Positions 10,091 to 21,434 are shown, counted from the stretch's first letter. The stretch: 26,591 bases of DNA from Dimargaris cristalligena (GCA_027576995.1 JANBQC010000395.1:1-26591), one strand, 5' to 3'. The notes: generated from the sequence alone by a model not told the origin. A program made the numbers and translations.

Positions 10091-10110
10091 GACCAGGGTT
10101 AGCCCTGGTC
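10091..10110. repeat. Perfect 8-bp-stem hairpin
   Basis: GACCAGGG-TTAG-CCCTGGTC forms a perfect stem-loop with a four-base loop, downstream of the 11-base C run and a TATATAAG motif at about 10073. No adjacent gene explains it. Confidence 0.7.
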
Positions 10111-10629
10111 GGTAAAGGATGTTCAAGAATGCCATTCGGCATTTGTTCGGACTCATGCTTATTCGCCTGGTGTAACGATGTCCCGACCCAACCCAATCGA
10201 GAATAAGGTAAACAAACCAGAATATGCGTAAAGCATTTGTAGATACGGGCTTATCCTTAAATCCACCTAACTGTACGGTTCTGGTGCGGCCGTTTCGGAG
10301 TCCTCCGTGGTTTTTTGCCCAGGTTCAGTAAGGAGATGGCTCAGTAACTTTCCCTCTTTAACGGACTTTAAATTTCTCTCCACAGAATCAGTACCCTTTA
10401 TTTCCTAGCCCGCCTCCTTATTCGACGCGGTCTGTGAATAATTCAGCAAATAGTGCCATACACTAATCTAGTCGCATTCCCCGACTGACTCAGCGCGACC
10501 TTTTTCAGTGAACAATCATGCGAGATCGCGGCTGCAATACTATTTTTATTGGGAGGGGGGATAGTCTAGTTTTACAGATATTTTACCCCGCATACCGACT
10601 CATTCGTGTTCACAATATACATTCGATAA

Positions 10630-10652
10630 ATATATATATATATATATATATA
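10630..10652. repeat. AT dinucleotide microsatellite
   Basis: Uninterrupted alternating A/T of about 23 bases in a non-genic region. Confidence 0.95.
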
Positions 10653-12764
10653 GTGTACGGTTGAACAGTCACTTTGGGTGTCCGACTGTAAGAAACCCCC
10701 CCTCCCCCCAGACCACACGGATACACTCCTTCTTAACGTAATCATTCTAGAGTATTGGATTAAGCCAAGTGTACTACTATATGGAGGTTCGGTTTAATTT
10801 AACATAGGCTCCCGGGGGAGTGTGGGTGTTCCACCCCGGCTCCAGTGGAATGTGTCAAGTAAAACAGTGGATAGAGGTGTGGTGGGACCAAAAGAGGGGG
10901 GGAGGGTAGAACAAGATGTTATGGTGTAAGTAAAATAAATAAACAGATGGGGCGAGCCAATCGCCGACGGTTCTAGTTAAATCAAAACAAACCGACCAGG
11001 GCGCTCGTTGGTGGTAGTTTGGTCATGCTAGGGAATGCCAAATAAAATTGCACGCCTATAGTTAACGGACCAGACAGGCAAATCGTGCCGTTAAAATAGA
11101 AATGGGCGAATCATCCAACCAAAGGTGAACCATAAGTGGAATTGGGAATTGAATAAAGTCGTATATAAATATAGGTTATGTTTTTGGAGGGGTTTGAAGC
11201 GACATTCCCTCATCGACTTCTTCCCGTAACGCCAAAGAGGTTATCTTAAGATAATACTCGATTAGAAAACAATGGGTTGGGGCAGACGGTTTGTATTAGG
11301 TTTCAGCCGCATGGGTATTTTTGTAGTATTGGTTGGGGTAAACATCAGGTCAAGGAGTGTCCGTCGATCCCCCGCGGTCAAATGGCCAGGACTTACAACT
11401 TTAATGCTGGGTAATAAGAAAAATGATATAATTTAGCAAGAGTAAACAAACAAATATATATGTACATATATGATCATTAGGTGTACGAATTCATCCGCAA
11501 GAGGGGACTGAGCTAATGAACACCGTAATTGGACTTGGTTTCTTGGATGCCACTGGACCAGCCTTATTCAATTCAGGTAATTATTGCAGATAATAATATC
11601 CTGTTTCACTGAATAACAAAACGGAAGGTGGTGCGCTTCTCATCCAGCCTCTATTCTTCTTTACCAACCGAGTTTAATCTGTCCCAATTGGTTAACTTTG
11701 ATTAATGTAAAATAGTATGTCTAATAGTTGAGTCGTTTAAACACTGCTAAGACATATTATTCAATGATGGAGTTTGAGGGGAGGAGGGCAGCCTTAGTTA
11801 GGGCCGAATAATTAAAAAACCATGTAATTATAGGCGCCCAAAATCGACCGCCCCCCCTCACCTCCTCCCGGCCTATTCAACCAAATTGGGAGTTGCATCT
11901 GACTGGTCATTAGAGTCCATCACTTTACCCCAACTAAAAGCTAATTAGCCCCGAAACCAAGCGTACTTTATAATACCGAGTAAAAGTCTGATACGCATGG
12001 GCCAACCAATGTGAAAGTCCGGGGGCTAAATTTTTCCAACCAAACCATAACAAAAGGTTGATCAACAAGTTTTTTTAAGAAAAGTTGGGGGCGTCAGGAA
12101 ACCAGGGAATGTAATTTGGTTATAAGAAAAAAAGGTTAGGGAAATCATGTCCCCCACACTTTTCCCCCCAGATGCCTTACTGTAGTTTGGAAATCAATGC
12201 CGATAGCGCCCCATAGCCTCATGTGAAAAAATAGGTGTTTATGGGAATAATGGACCAACATGGCTGATTGAAATACGAGGGCATGGGCAAGATTCTTTGA
12301 TCAAATGCCTGCCCATCGTGGTGAAACGCGTGTGGATTTACATGCTTTGGTTGGGCACTGTTCTTAGGCAGGGTGGGTAAGTTATGGAAAACCCTCTACA
12401 CCTTAACTTTATGAGGCCATATTTTTGGTTTTGGCCAAGGTTGACGAACCTCAATTGAACCCCTCGCCCGATTTGGAAGATTGCAAAAAGCCCATCCAAA
12501 TGATAGGTTTCCATTCAAGCTGTTTCATCTTAAGTATAGTAGGGAATTTAATTGGACTACCTTGTAATTCGAGTTCCGTTTTTAAACCGGTAACTCAGGA
12601 ACTCGGAGAATCATGAAGAGGTTACTGACTCAAGCCAAGCGGCCGTCACCAGTTTCCGGCGATGTTAATCATTCTTTCGTGCGTCTTCTACCATCATATG
12701 GGAGAAGTTCATTCAGGCTGTATAGTGAAAAATCCGTTGGATGAGGCCAATATTACTGGCTGAA

Positions 12765-12875
12765 AATGAACCACCCACTCATTTTCTCGTACACTTGTCA
12801 TTTAAATCCCTATACAGCTGGGTCGAATATCACCCATTTTAATTCATTTGCCGGAAACACTGAAGACTGGTTAAT
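12765..12875 (+). mobile_element. LTR-like relic (copy C), homologous to 786-890
   Basis: Positions 12808-12837 and 819-848 are both 30 nt (CCCTATA(C/T)AGC(T/C)GGGT then CACCCAT) and differ at five positions, four of them C/T transitions. Homology extends on both sides: a CTGAAAATGA-CCACCCAC block upstream matches CTGAACATAATGACCCACC in copy A, and GACTGGTTA lies downstream in both. This shows a dispersed repeat. Calling it an LTR rests on the promoter and poly(A)-like motifs in the fuller copy at 566-1010. Confidence 0.45.
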
Positions 12876-13025
12876 TTAGGGTATATTGGACATACAGATT
12901 GGGGGATGAAATGAGAGTATCAGGAGGACTATAGTGGTGATTTAGATATAAGTAGGGCGGGCTACATAGCATATGGCCCTGGGTTAACAATGTATGACAC
13001 ATTTCGGTATACCCGGTAGAGTAGT

Positions 13026-14186
13026 TTAGCGGTCCTCACACCATTCGTTTTCCTTCCGCACCGCCTCTTCCTCTTCGGGGGTGAAATCATTCTTTACGTT
13101 GAATGTCCGGCGAATTTCATCGGGCATTTTCCCTGTCAAATCGGATGGTGTTGAGAGGTAATATGCAGCTTTAGGGTTAATCTATATATCAAACATCGCA
13201 CTCAGCAATCGGTGATTTGTAATACACAATGTGCTGGGCTGAGAAGTACCGTATACTCATTACGAGTATAGTTCTGCTTTTCTAAAATTCTAAAGTAACT
13301 TACCTTTAATCATATTGGCCACAGTTAGGCAGGTCAGATCCAGCAGGGGTTTAATATCCAAGTAATTAGCCGCCAAGATCAGTTCGTACAGGGTACCTTG
13401 GTCCACGTTACAAAACTCGCGATCCCAATCCCCGAGGGTGATGGTCTGGCGAGCCGGCTGGGGTCCCATAGCGGCCGACGCTGTCAATGTACTGGTCGAC
13501 AGGTCCGCTGGGGTCTCGTGAACGGGATAAATATTGGCGGGTGGGGCCCTGGTGGTCGTGAACGCCGTGACGCGTGCACTATTGGCTACCGTAACCGTCG
13601 ATGAGGGCGGAGCAAAGGTGACGCGAATGGGGTCGGGGCCTGCGCCACCCGCAGGAATAGTAGTGCCCGACATGCGTGAATCGCCCCCATCTTGGCTGAC
13701 GCCCTCATCGTCGTCCCGAACGGAACCGACGGTCCCGTCCGGGGTACTACCGCTCGGGCCCGCCGGGCGGCGGTTATGCAGCTGGTGGTGGCGGCAGTAT
13801 TCGATGACTTTGGCCAGGATGGGGCCGCTCACATTGGGCAGGGGTAGGACTGTTGGGATTAGTAGAGGGGAAATGCCAAGGTGTGGGAGAGGTTGATGTT
13901 GTATCGTGGGGCAGAGTTTTAGTCAGTAGGGTTACAAAAGGGGCGGGGAGGCATGCTGCAATGAAGTCTATATGCTCTGCTGCATTGGGTTCGCTCCTGC
14001 TATTTGTTACGGGAACAGACCACCGGGATGGGGGAGAGGTGTACTTGGATTAGAATAAGCCTAAACCAACCTACCGGCATTCGAATGGCCTACGTCTTCT
14101 AGAAGGCCTTTGATGAGCATCGACTGCTCCATAATTTCGCGCTCAACTTCTAGCTCCATGCCTTCTGAAGTGCGAATGCGTATCAT
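13026..14186 (-). CDS. skp1: SKP1, SCF ubiquitin-ligase adaptor, with enlarged acidic loop
   Basis: SKP1 links F-box proteins to cullin-1 in SCF E3 ubiquitin ligases, in nucleus and cytosol. Three exons join in phase: 14186-14075, 13849-13304 and 13132-13026 (introns 225 and 171 nt, both GT-AG; the first has a TACTAAT branch site at 13864-13858). The 254-aa product has the BTB/POZ-like N-terminus ([17 protein letters not shown], then [20 protein letters not shown] at about 39-58) and the full C-terminal F-box-binding region ([18 protein letters not shown] and [16 protein letters not shown], then [19 protein letters not shown] and ENEWCEDR). SKP1 is normally about 160 aa. The surplus of about 90 residues is a Pro/Ser/Thr/Gly-rich insertion at about residues 62-173, exactly at the flexible acidic loop. 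The insertion is GC-rich and fully open. I considered a retained intron (see rejected items). The start is the first ATG after the upstream TATA box. Confidence 0.95.
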
Positions 14187-14528
14187 GATGGCGTGTAATG
14201 GTACTATGGGGAGTGGGGGTAACGGCTGGGTAGTGGTGGTAGTGTACCAATGGAGTCTCGCTTGTAGCGTGAAGAACCCCAACCGACAAAGGTAGAAATC
14301 AGCAGTATGGATGAATAGTATTGTGCGGGTATGTCAAGAAAGAAAGAACGGATGCAGAATGGGTTGGTCAGCAGTAAATAGCGGGGAATAAAGGAGGGGG
14401 GGTCTGTCGGGTAGCAATGGGAAAGTGACGTGAGTACGAAAGTCAGTAGTAGTGGGTTTACAGGCGGAAACCGCAAATGAGACACACAGGGCCGGGCGTT
14501 TGGCTGGGAGTGATGGATTAGACTTCGA

Positions 14529-14534
14529 TTTATA
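14529..14534 (-). promoter_or_regulatory. TATA box of SKP1
   Basis: CTTATAAATC on the minus strand lies about 345 nt upstream of the SKP1 start. No ATG occurs between the expected transcription start (about 14500) and the SKP1 ATG at 14186, so a leader of about 310 nt is plausible. Confidence 0.5.
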
Positions 14535-14539
14535 AGCAG

Positions 14540-16868
14540 TGGTTCAGAGTGGGAAGAAAATTCTGGGATTTTGGTTTTATTGCCTGTTAAGTATCTATGG
14601 CCATGGCGCTTCCCTGTTCTATCCCGCTGTAACCCATGCGTCGCCTAATGAGTGTACAATATCTACGTGGTTCGAGATACGAGTCCTTTTCAGCATGGGC
14701 TAGAGAAGCAGGATATACGTGCTACTGCTGCCCTTGTCAAAACAGTCTAGTAGATAATATATACTACCAGTAGTCCTACTACGAGAGGACTCTCCGCAAT
14801 GACGAATATTCAGTACAAATCACGACGGATACGATAGGGAGAGATTTGGCTAGGACATAAACCGCCCACCAGTGGTTAACTGGATAGAACGAGTCAAATC
14901 CGCCATAAGGGCTCATTGGTTTTGCTATTGGTTACCGGCTCTAATTGGTTAGAGGTTGCATCTATACTCCCAGTTAGGATTGATGCCCACAATCGTGGCA
15001 TTGTTTACCGCCCAAGAGCTTTGAATACCAGCCCGAGAGAGATACCCTGTCACAATCATTAGTTGCTTAAGAGTCGCACTCTAGTCCATTGGGTAGAAAT
15101 GTACTAAACCTGTGTTGACGGTCTGCAGGGGAATATTGTTGTGAGAGGGGGTGCCAATACGGGGCTCAGGTAGCCATTAGGGAATGCTACTCTGATAAGT
15201 ATACTAATCGACGCATTGGGTACCCCCGCCAGAGGACCATGAAGTTGAACTACGTGCATCACCCTTGGTTGCAATGTATCTAGGAGCCATCGCTAAGTAG
15301 ATGGGCACCGCGACCCAAGGTTCTGCTGATAATCTAGGGATCCCGGTCATATCATCGGAATTGTCGTGTGTACTATCCACTAGTAAGCCAACTGGTCCTA
15401 ACCCCCACGCTTGGTTATGACCAATTGTTAGAACAATCCAATACCCGCTCTCTTATCCATCCTTCATAGTGCTCTCCACTCTGGCGGGGTTTTAAGCCCC
15501 CTTCTGCCATACCCTCAGCTTCCTAATATCAGCACTTGTATTCAAAGTCGTATGGCTTACGTCTATTTTTCTTGGGCGACCATTGTTGAAGCCCCACCTG
15601 AATTGTATTTTTGAAACATTCCACTTCCCAGATTTGATCTAACCACCAGTATGCTAGGAACGATATCTGTAATCTATAAAGTAGCAAGTATAAACCGGGA
15701 ATATGCCTTTTAGCTGGGCTAATACAGTGTTTTTTTTTTGTTTTTTAGACCTATTTGTATTTAAGATCCAAACCAATGGGTATTCATCCTCCTTCGGAGC
15801 TAGCTAATGATTTAAGAACCCTTCTGAAACTCAGCATTACTTGACCGATCCCCCCATATAGAGCAATAGGAATGGTCCGTGAAATGCCATGGTCATCATG
15901 ATGTTTTTTAATGGTGGTGGTAATACCGCCCAGTAATCAGACAACGTGAATAAATCATAGTGATAGTGCATGGCCCGAATAAGGTATTCGCGAGTTATAA
16001 GGGTATATTTTCATTCGGATCCTTTTGGTAGTTACTTTGAAATGTAAATCTTGATGGCGGTCAGAGGAAAAAAGTGTATATAGTGAGCGCTTTCTATGCT
16101 ATTCCAATCGGGCATTATGTATGAAACTAGTGTTTTCCCACCGGCCATATACTTAGGTAAATAACCATTATGCTGTTTTGGGATCAAGTGTTGCAGAGAC
16201 CTCTTGTTCCTCACTACTAGGACTATATACTGACATAAAAAGGTCGGGTGAACTTTATTTCAGAACTCTTCTTTTTATTGTGATAATTAAATATTTATTG
16301 CTGAACAGCCTTATAAGGTGCACTTGTTAAAATGTTGATGTAACCTCTTATTGGGGTGGGTTTAGTGTTAGAGGGTAGAGCATGCATACCACTTTTTCTA
16401 TCGTGACGAAAACTCTCACCTTGGTTCTCCGCCAGTTTATAGCTGTAATACGCCATTCACGTGGTTTACCATGTTGGTGCAGGTTAGGACACGCCCCCTC
16501 CATCTGGGATGGGGGTGGAAAGGAGGTGAATGCTAGATAATATACCGAGAGAATGGGCCAAGTGCGATGATAATATTTAAAAATATTAAATATATGTATG
16601 GTTCTGCTTAAAAGGGGCAAGTCAATGTCAAATGGCCTGGTACAACCTAGGCGCATTCGTTGCTCTCAAATTATGTGTTATATTAGTGGTAAAGTCCTGG
16701 TTTATTGACTTGATACCATAAATAAGCCACAGACAACTTGCGTGAGCCTTTTGAGAACCGGTATTTTCCAACCGGACTCATTCAGTCAACTATGCGATGT
16801 GACCAGGGCCCCCCTTCGGACCCAGCTGGCCCCGAGTTGGGGCTAATTATAACCCCGTACCCCAACTA
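14540..16868. other. Intergenic region, no gene recognised
   Basis: Short ORFs here (16032-16214 and 16348-16656, both minus) show no family resemblance and no splice-supported context. The second has an ATG and lies beyond the 3' end of the CFA-like gene. A short GC hairpin GCCCC-GAGTT-GGGGC at 16829-16843 lies just past that gene's stop and would be in its 3'UTR. A T-rich tract occurs near 15730. Confidence 0.45.
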
Positions 16869-19247
16869 TTAGTAGCCACTACGACTGTCCAATAGGCGAG
16901 CGTTGGCCATCCGGGTAAAAACCATTTGGACCAATCCCAATGTACGGGTGGCATACGCCCCCTCACAATAGGCAAAGTAGTACTCCCACTTGCGTTTGAA
17001 TTCACCGTCGTAGATGGGTGCACCTTGGTCGTTAAGCGGGGAATGCGAAGCAATCTGACTGTCGTAATTCTGGAGAAACCGGTGGCGCCACTCACGGAGA
17101 GTGCGGGCGTAATCCAACGGGAAGTTCTCCAAATGATCGAGGACCAAGTGGCCCCCGTCCGAACCCACCTGGGCCGCTTCCACCAACGAAGTAACGGTCG
17201 GACATTCCCCGCCGGGGAAAATGTACTTGCGGATAAAATCAACCCCCTTGCGGTACCGCGGATAGCGGGATTCGGGCATGGTGATGCCCTGGAGCACAAA
17301 CACGCCGTGGTGCGGATGCAGCAGTTGGTGGCAGCAGTTGAAGTAGGTGGGCATGAAATCGGCCCCCACGGCCTCGATCATTTCAATGGACACAATCTTA
17401 TCGAATTGGTGTTCGGTGGGCGATAAATTCCGGTAATCGCACAAGAGAACCGTAATCCGGCCCGAGAAGCCGGCCTTGGCGACTCGTTCTTCGGCCAGTT
17501 GTTTCTGTTCGCTACTGAGTGTTAAGCTGGTTACTCGGCAACCCGTTCTCTGGACTGCCTACAGGTCAAGTGGATAGGAATTGGTTCAGAGTAATGCATA
17601 GTCTCACTGAATCAACCAAGCTTTCCTGTCCACTCTTAAGCAGTTTACACAATACACATCGGCGATGACGGTTTTCCTCGGGAGGAGATAGCATGGCATG
17701 ATCCGCTACATTATAATAGCTCGTACTTACCAAAATGGCTAATGATCCCCAGCCGGTACCGATTTCTAACACATGGTCGCCTTCTACAATGCGGGCCTTT
17801 TCAATCACCATGGTTAATTTGTTGATCTGTGCCATTTCTAACGAATCCTCAGGGTTGCGCCAAATGGCAGACGAATAAGTCATGGTGGGGTCCAGAAACT
17901 CGGCAAACATGTCATTACCCAGGTCGTAGTGGGCGCTGATGTTGTTAACGGCGTTGTTGATAGTGTTGGCCAAGCGGGAGTGCATCAACACATCGAGGCT
18001 GTTGAATACGATTGCGTATTGGTTACTACCATCGCTGAGAGATTCCCGGTTATTAAGGAATAACTGGGTCGAAAAAAAATATTAGAGATAGAGGCGAAGG
18101 ACTAAACATTAAATGCGGCTGTATATTAAACCATTTGACAAAGAAGGTTACGGGTCTGTCTTCGACCGGTGAGTTAGAAAGCGGGGCGGTCTCTATTGGC
18201 TGACTTACCTTGATAAACCCAACCAGGTCGCTGACTTCGATTTCACGTTTCATGTACGCCTCGGAAAATCCCTAATAATACACCGAGGCAATTGGTAAGA
18301 AAATCTCGGCCAAAAACAGCTAGTTAGGCATACATAACGGATGGAGGCCGTATTCATACCCAAACGGATTGAATTGAGAAATATCAGCATCATTTTGGTC
18401 AGTTGCATCTAATTTTTAAAAAGAAAACTCAACATACCAGGTCGGACCGCAAGACAAGGCGAACCCAGAAGGTATCGCTTAGTACTCGGATCTTGACTGG
18501 CTTAAGGTTACTACTGGGACTGCCAAAGGAGTGGATGCCTTCATCGGTCACAATTTCCAACTGACCCACGAGGATCTTCGCCAGAATGCCGAGCACATTA
18601 CTTTTGCCTATATCGAACAACGAATACCTCACAATAAAAATACTAATTAGAGGGTGTAATAATGAGGCGTAGTTGGCAGAATGGGTAATAAAGACCTCCA
18701 TGCGGCGAACTGCAGAGCAGCCCAATAGCACTGGGAAAGGACGGGTGAGAATTGAGCCTCTAAAGGTATGACCCATAAATAACTAACGTATTGCACGCCG
18801 GAATTTGGGCAATAGTCAATTATTCATGGATTCCTTTGAATGGGATGATAGTAAGTGCGGGCCGACTGTTCGAGCAATTTCCTCAAAAGACGGATGCATA
18901 AGCCACTTTCCAGACTAGCTGGTCTCTTTGACCAACTAACCCAATGCCTACTACACTATCCCCCCCCCCTAAAAAAGTTGATCAATAAGCTTGGATATGG
19001 GGACCAGGCGTTGTGGTCTTTGGTAGATCGTGGTTCTCAACCAATCTGTCTGGTGAGGATATTGCCAATTCGGGAAAGAGACCATACTACAAATCGAGAT
19101 ATATATTCCCTGAGACGGGGACAAGTACTTACAGAAACCAATCAGAACTGGCCACAGCCCTTTTAAGGCCGAATCCTTGGCGGACCGCAAGGTGTTGGCG
19201 ATATGGGCAAGAAGCGAATTGGGAACCGCTGACGAGGATGGATTCAT
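16869..19247 (-). CDS. Cyclopropane-fatty-acyl-phospholipid synthase-like SAM methyltransferase
   Basis: The family transfers a methyl(ene) group from S-adenosylmethionine to the double bond of an acyl chain in membrane phospholipid, giving cyclopropane or methyl-branched acids. Five exons join in phase: 19247-19133, 18607-18438, 18271-18209, 18063-17731 and 17558-16869 (456 aa). The N-terminal lipid-binding domain includes ILAKILVGQLEIV, FWVRLVLRSDL and FSEAYMKREIEVSDL (about 45-110). The catalytic domain has NISAHYDLGN at 157-166, MTYSSAIW at 177-184, SAM motif VLEIGTGWG at 214-222, DYR at 268-270, SIEMIEAVG near 289, FIRKYIFPGG at 335-344 and YYFAYCEGAY at 420-429. All major blocks are present and length is normal for eukaryotic members. 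Odd points: Ser181 where bacterial CFA synthases have Cys, Gln317 in place of the bacterial His, and a first intron of 525 nt against 145-172 nt for the rest. The exact product (cyclopropane, methyl-branched or other) cannot be told from sequence. Confidence 0.92.
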
Positions 19248-19278
19248 ATCTGTATCAAAATGATAGGCCCCGATGGAC

Positions 19279-19378
19279 CTAATAGCAAGTTAGTAAATGT
19301 TGCTGGAGATTGGCCACAATACCCTAATCGGTGTCAGTGAACCGGCCGGTCCAATTCCCTTCATTAGTTAACACTTAC
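19279..19378 (-). other. Probable 5'UTR intron of the CFA-like gene
   Basis: On the minus strand GTAAGT at 19378 pairs with ATTAG ending at 19279, with a perfect TACTAAC branch site at 19295-19289 (100 nt). The first ATG after the joined leader is the CFA start at 19247. An alternative is that the upstream open stretch (about 19380-19478) is coding, but it has no ATG in frame. Confidence 0.55.
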
Positions 19379-19548
19379 TTGTACGTCGTGTGCGCTAATG
19401 TCGAGGTGTATCGAGTAAGAAAAACACAAAAAATTATGGTACGTTTTAAATAGACCTCAAGTAAGAACTAATGATGTCGCAATCGGGGGAAAAAACAGCA
19501 AACGCAAGTTAATAGCGAACCGGGAATAAAACGAGGAGCTGGCCTGGA

Positions 19549-19557
19549 TTTATATAA
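19549..19557 (-). promoter_or_regulatory. TATA box of the CFA-like gene
   Basis: CTTATATAAATCC on the minus strand, about 300 nt upstream of the start codon and 170 nt upstream of the 5'UTR intron donor, in a suitable place to direct initiation near 19520. Confidence 0.55.
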
Positions 19558-19662
19558 GCCCCTATAGATAAGTCTGGCATCGGATGCTACTCGGAAATGA
19601 GGTGGTTAAAGTATCCTCGTCAGTCTTCCCCCTGAAGCTGCCAGGCGACAGGTACAGTGTGT

Positions 19663-19765
19663 CGACTGGGCTTTTCTAATCAGCCGATGGTAGCTCAAGC
19701 CCAGGCACTGCGATTGAACCCACGACGCAGAAAGCTGACACACCACCCATGCTATACTGGCGCAG
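19663..19765 (-). other. tRNA-like sequence with pol III A- and B-box motifs
   Basis: On the minus strand TAGCATGGGTGG (A-box-like) is followed about 40 nt later by GGTTCAATCG (B-box-like, last consensus C replaced). No clean cloverleaf forms: the T-stem does not pair, and CTGCG...CGCAG forms a different stem. Just beyond, CTGGGCTT...AAGCCCAG makes an 8-bp inverted repeat (19667-19705). It may be a degenerate tRNA or a tRNA-derived SINE head. Not called as a functional tRNA. Confidence 0.25.
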
Positions 19766-21422
19766 TTAACCGCCTTGTTAAATACGCCTACATAATAATT
19801 ATTGGGGAACGCGAGAGAAATGATGGGTGTGATGCTCCCATTACGGTACCTACTGTGACTGAACAAATCGAGTGAGGCCGAATAACTGTAAAAAGATAAC
19901 TAAAGTACCGGGGGGGCAGATACCTAAATAATACCTAGATCGAATTATATGAAATAAGAATTATTATTTCAAAAGACAACGGGCAATAGTCGACCGCCCA
20001 GGGCGGTATGTTTTATTCCTCGGAGGTGAGGAGTCGTTCTTGTGCTATTGGGGTAATTACGTCTTCTCTTCCAGCGAGAGGGTCACACGGACCATATCTT
20101 AATCCTGGGGATCTCCCTCATTTGGGTTAGGAGTGCTACGGGGGAGATGGACATCTCACCTCTGAGTGGTGGGGCGGCCTCCTCCGGTTGCCATACGGCG
20201 CATTACGCTAATCGAGAAATTGCAACCAGGAGGACTTGACGTTACATGATTAACACATCACCCTTGTTCCCGATTCGATGAGTATCAAGTGGCCACAGTA
20301 CCATGTGCCCATGTTGAACATCGGAATATACCTCCTTGTATTAGTGGCAATAACTAGCTGAGGGCCTCTTCGATCTCTTCCGTACTTTTCCTGCTGCTTG
20401 ACATCGCCTTAATAGCATATTACATGCCACTGGGGCTGTATTGCAACTGCAATATTCTCCAGGTCACTTTGGCATACCATTGGCATTGTACATACACCAT
20501 TGAGATAAAATCAATCACAATAGGGCTGCCGTTTGGTTCGGGATTTTACCAAATTACGACTTGACAGGGGAATTTCTCTTATCTAATAGGGTGCACCTAG
20601 CCACGATGAATTCTACGTTAATATGTTTGTTCCAGTAGCTCAAATAAACTACAAATATATCTCAGATTTAGGAAAACCCGGTCATCATTCTTATAACCGA
20701 TTTTAAGAACCTGGGGTTTGATGCTAACGATCAAAGACTGTATAATGGTATTCAGCAAAAAAATAATAGATAAATCGTACTTCGGTGGGATTTTACCACC
20801 ACCATTGACACTAGGCCAGTGTGCCAATCAAACGACATCTGTTTATATTTTACGGGAATATATGTATATTGAGCTCTATTGACTAGGCCAATCTGCCAAC
20901 AGCGTGGTATTTAATGTGTCTAGTGTTTATAAAATCGTTAAAGGGGCTTTGTCTATAAGAATGTGATAGGAGCTCCCCCTAATTTTTGCCACTGAAATGG
21001 AGTTGATCGCTAACTACTGGATATCATTTTTTTCGCTTTCTATCGCTTGTACCAATAATCAGCTTTGACGACCCTTGGAATAAAGCCCGATAGTCTACAC
21101 ATAACCTACTCCCATTTCAAATACCCATGCAGATCAAGGTAATATCCCCAAGTTCCCACATTTTTTGATGTCCACGGCTCACCCCCTTAGGTATTCAATC
21201 TTATCCTGGCTACTTGCCATCGGTAACACCATTATAACCTCCTACTTCACTCACGAAATAATCATAACTTTATACATAGTGATCCATCGATAGCGTATCA
21301 AGTATGATATCCAACTGCACTAGAAGCGTTGCACGACGAATCGTCGAGGTTCCAGCTACTCTATATAATGTAAAATGGGCATTTATAAGTGTCCGGTCAA
21401 TAATACTGCCCTGATATTACTT

Positions 21423-21434
21423 ACACACACACAC
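21423..21434. repeat. AC dinucleotide repeat
   Basis: Six AC units in an intergenic region. Confidence 0.9.

Larger units (their letters stand above)
8635..12764. other. Gene desert with simple repeats and hairpins
   Basis: No confident gene was found in about 4.1 kb. Contents seen: a GT-rich run at about 8990-9007, a stretch at 9419-9990 open in several frames on both strands without family resemblance, an 11-base C run at 10014-10024, a hairpin at 10091-10110, an AT microsatellite at 10630-10652, a 14-bp palindrome TTATCTTAAGATAA at 11241-11254, and long C or G homopolymers near 10697 and 11853. Short ORFs such as 12425-12616 lack an ATG or recognisable features. Confidence 0.5.

Noticed and set aside
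12425..12616. 63-codon plus ORF
   Set aside because: It does not begin with ATG (the first codon is TTG or GTG), no family resemblance, and the surroundings are non-coding.
13373..13790. SKP1 insertion being an unspliced intron
   Set aside because: The insertion is GC-rich and fully open, unlike the AT-rich introns of the same gene, and no strong donor was seen (only GTAGTA and GTAGCC). Not fully excluded without transcripts.
13398..14053. Plus-strand ORFs opposite SKP1
   Set aside because: Antisense to SKP1 exon 2, whose GC-rich codons keep the opposite strand open.
16348..16656. 102-codon minus ORF with ATG
   Set aside because: No motifs, AT-rich composition, isolated; insufficient support.
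16847..17299. Minus-strand 150-codon ORF in another frame
   Set aside because: Alternative frame within the CFA-like exon; no motifs.
16926..17426. Long plus-strand ORF (166 codons)
   Set aside because: Antisense shadow of the last exon of the CFA-like gene, whose minus-strand frame contains all the family motifs.
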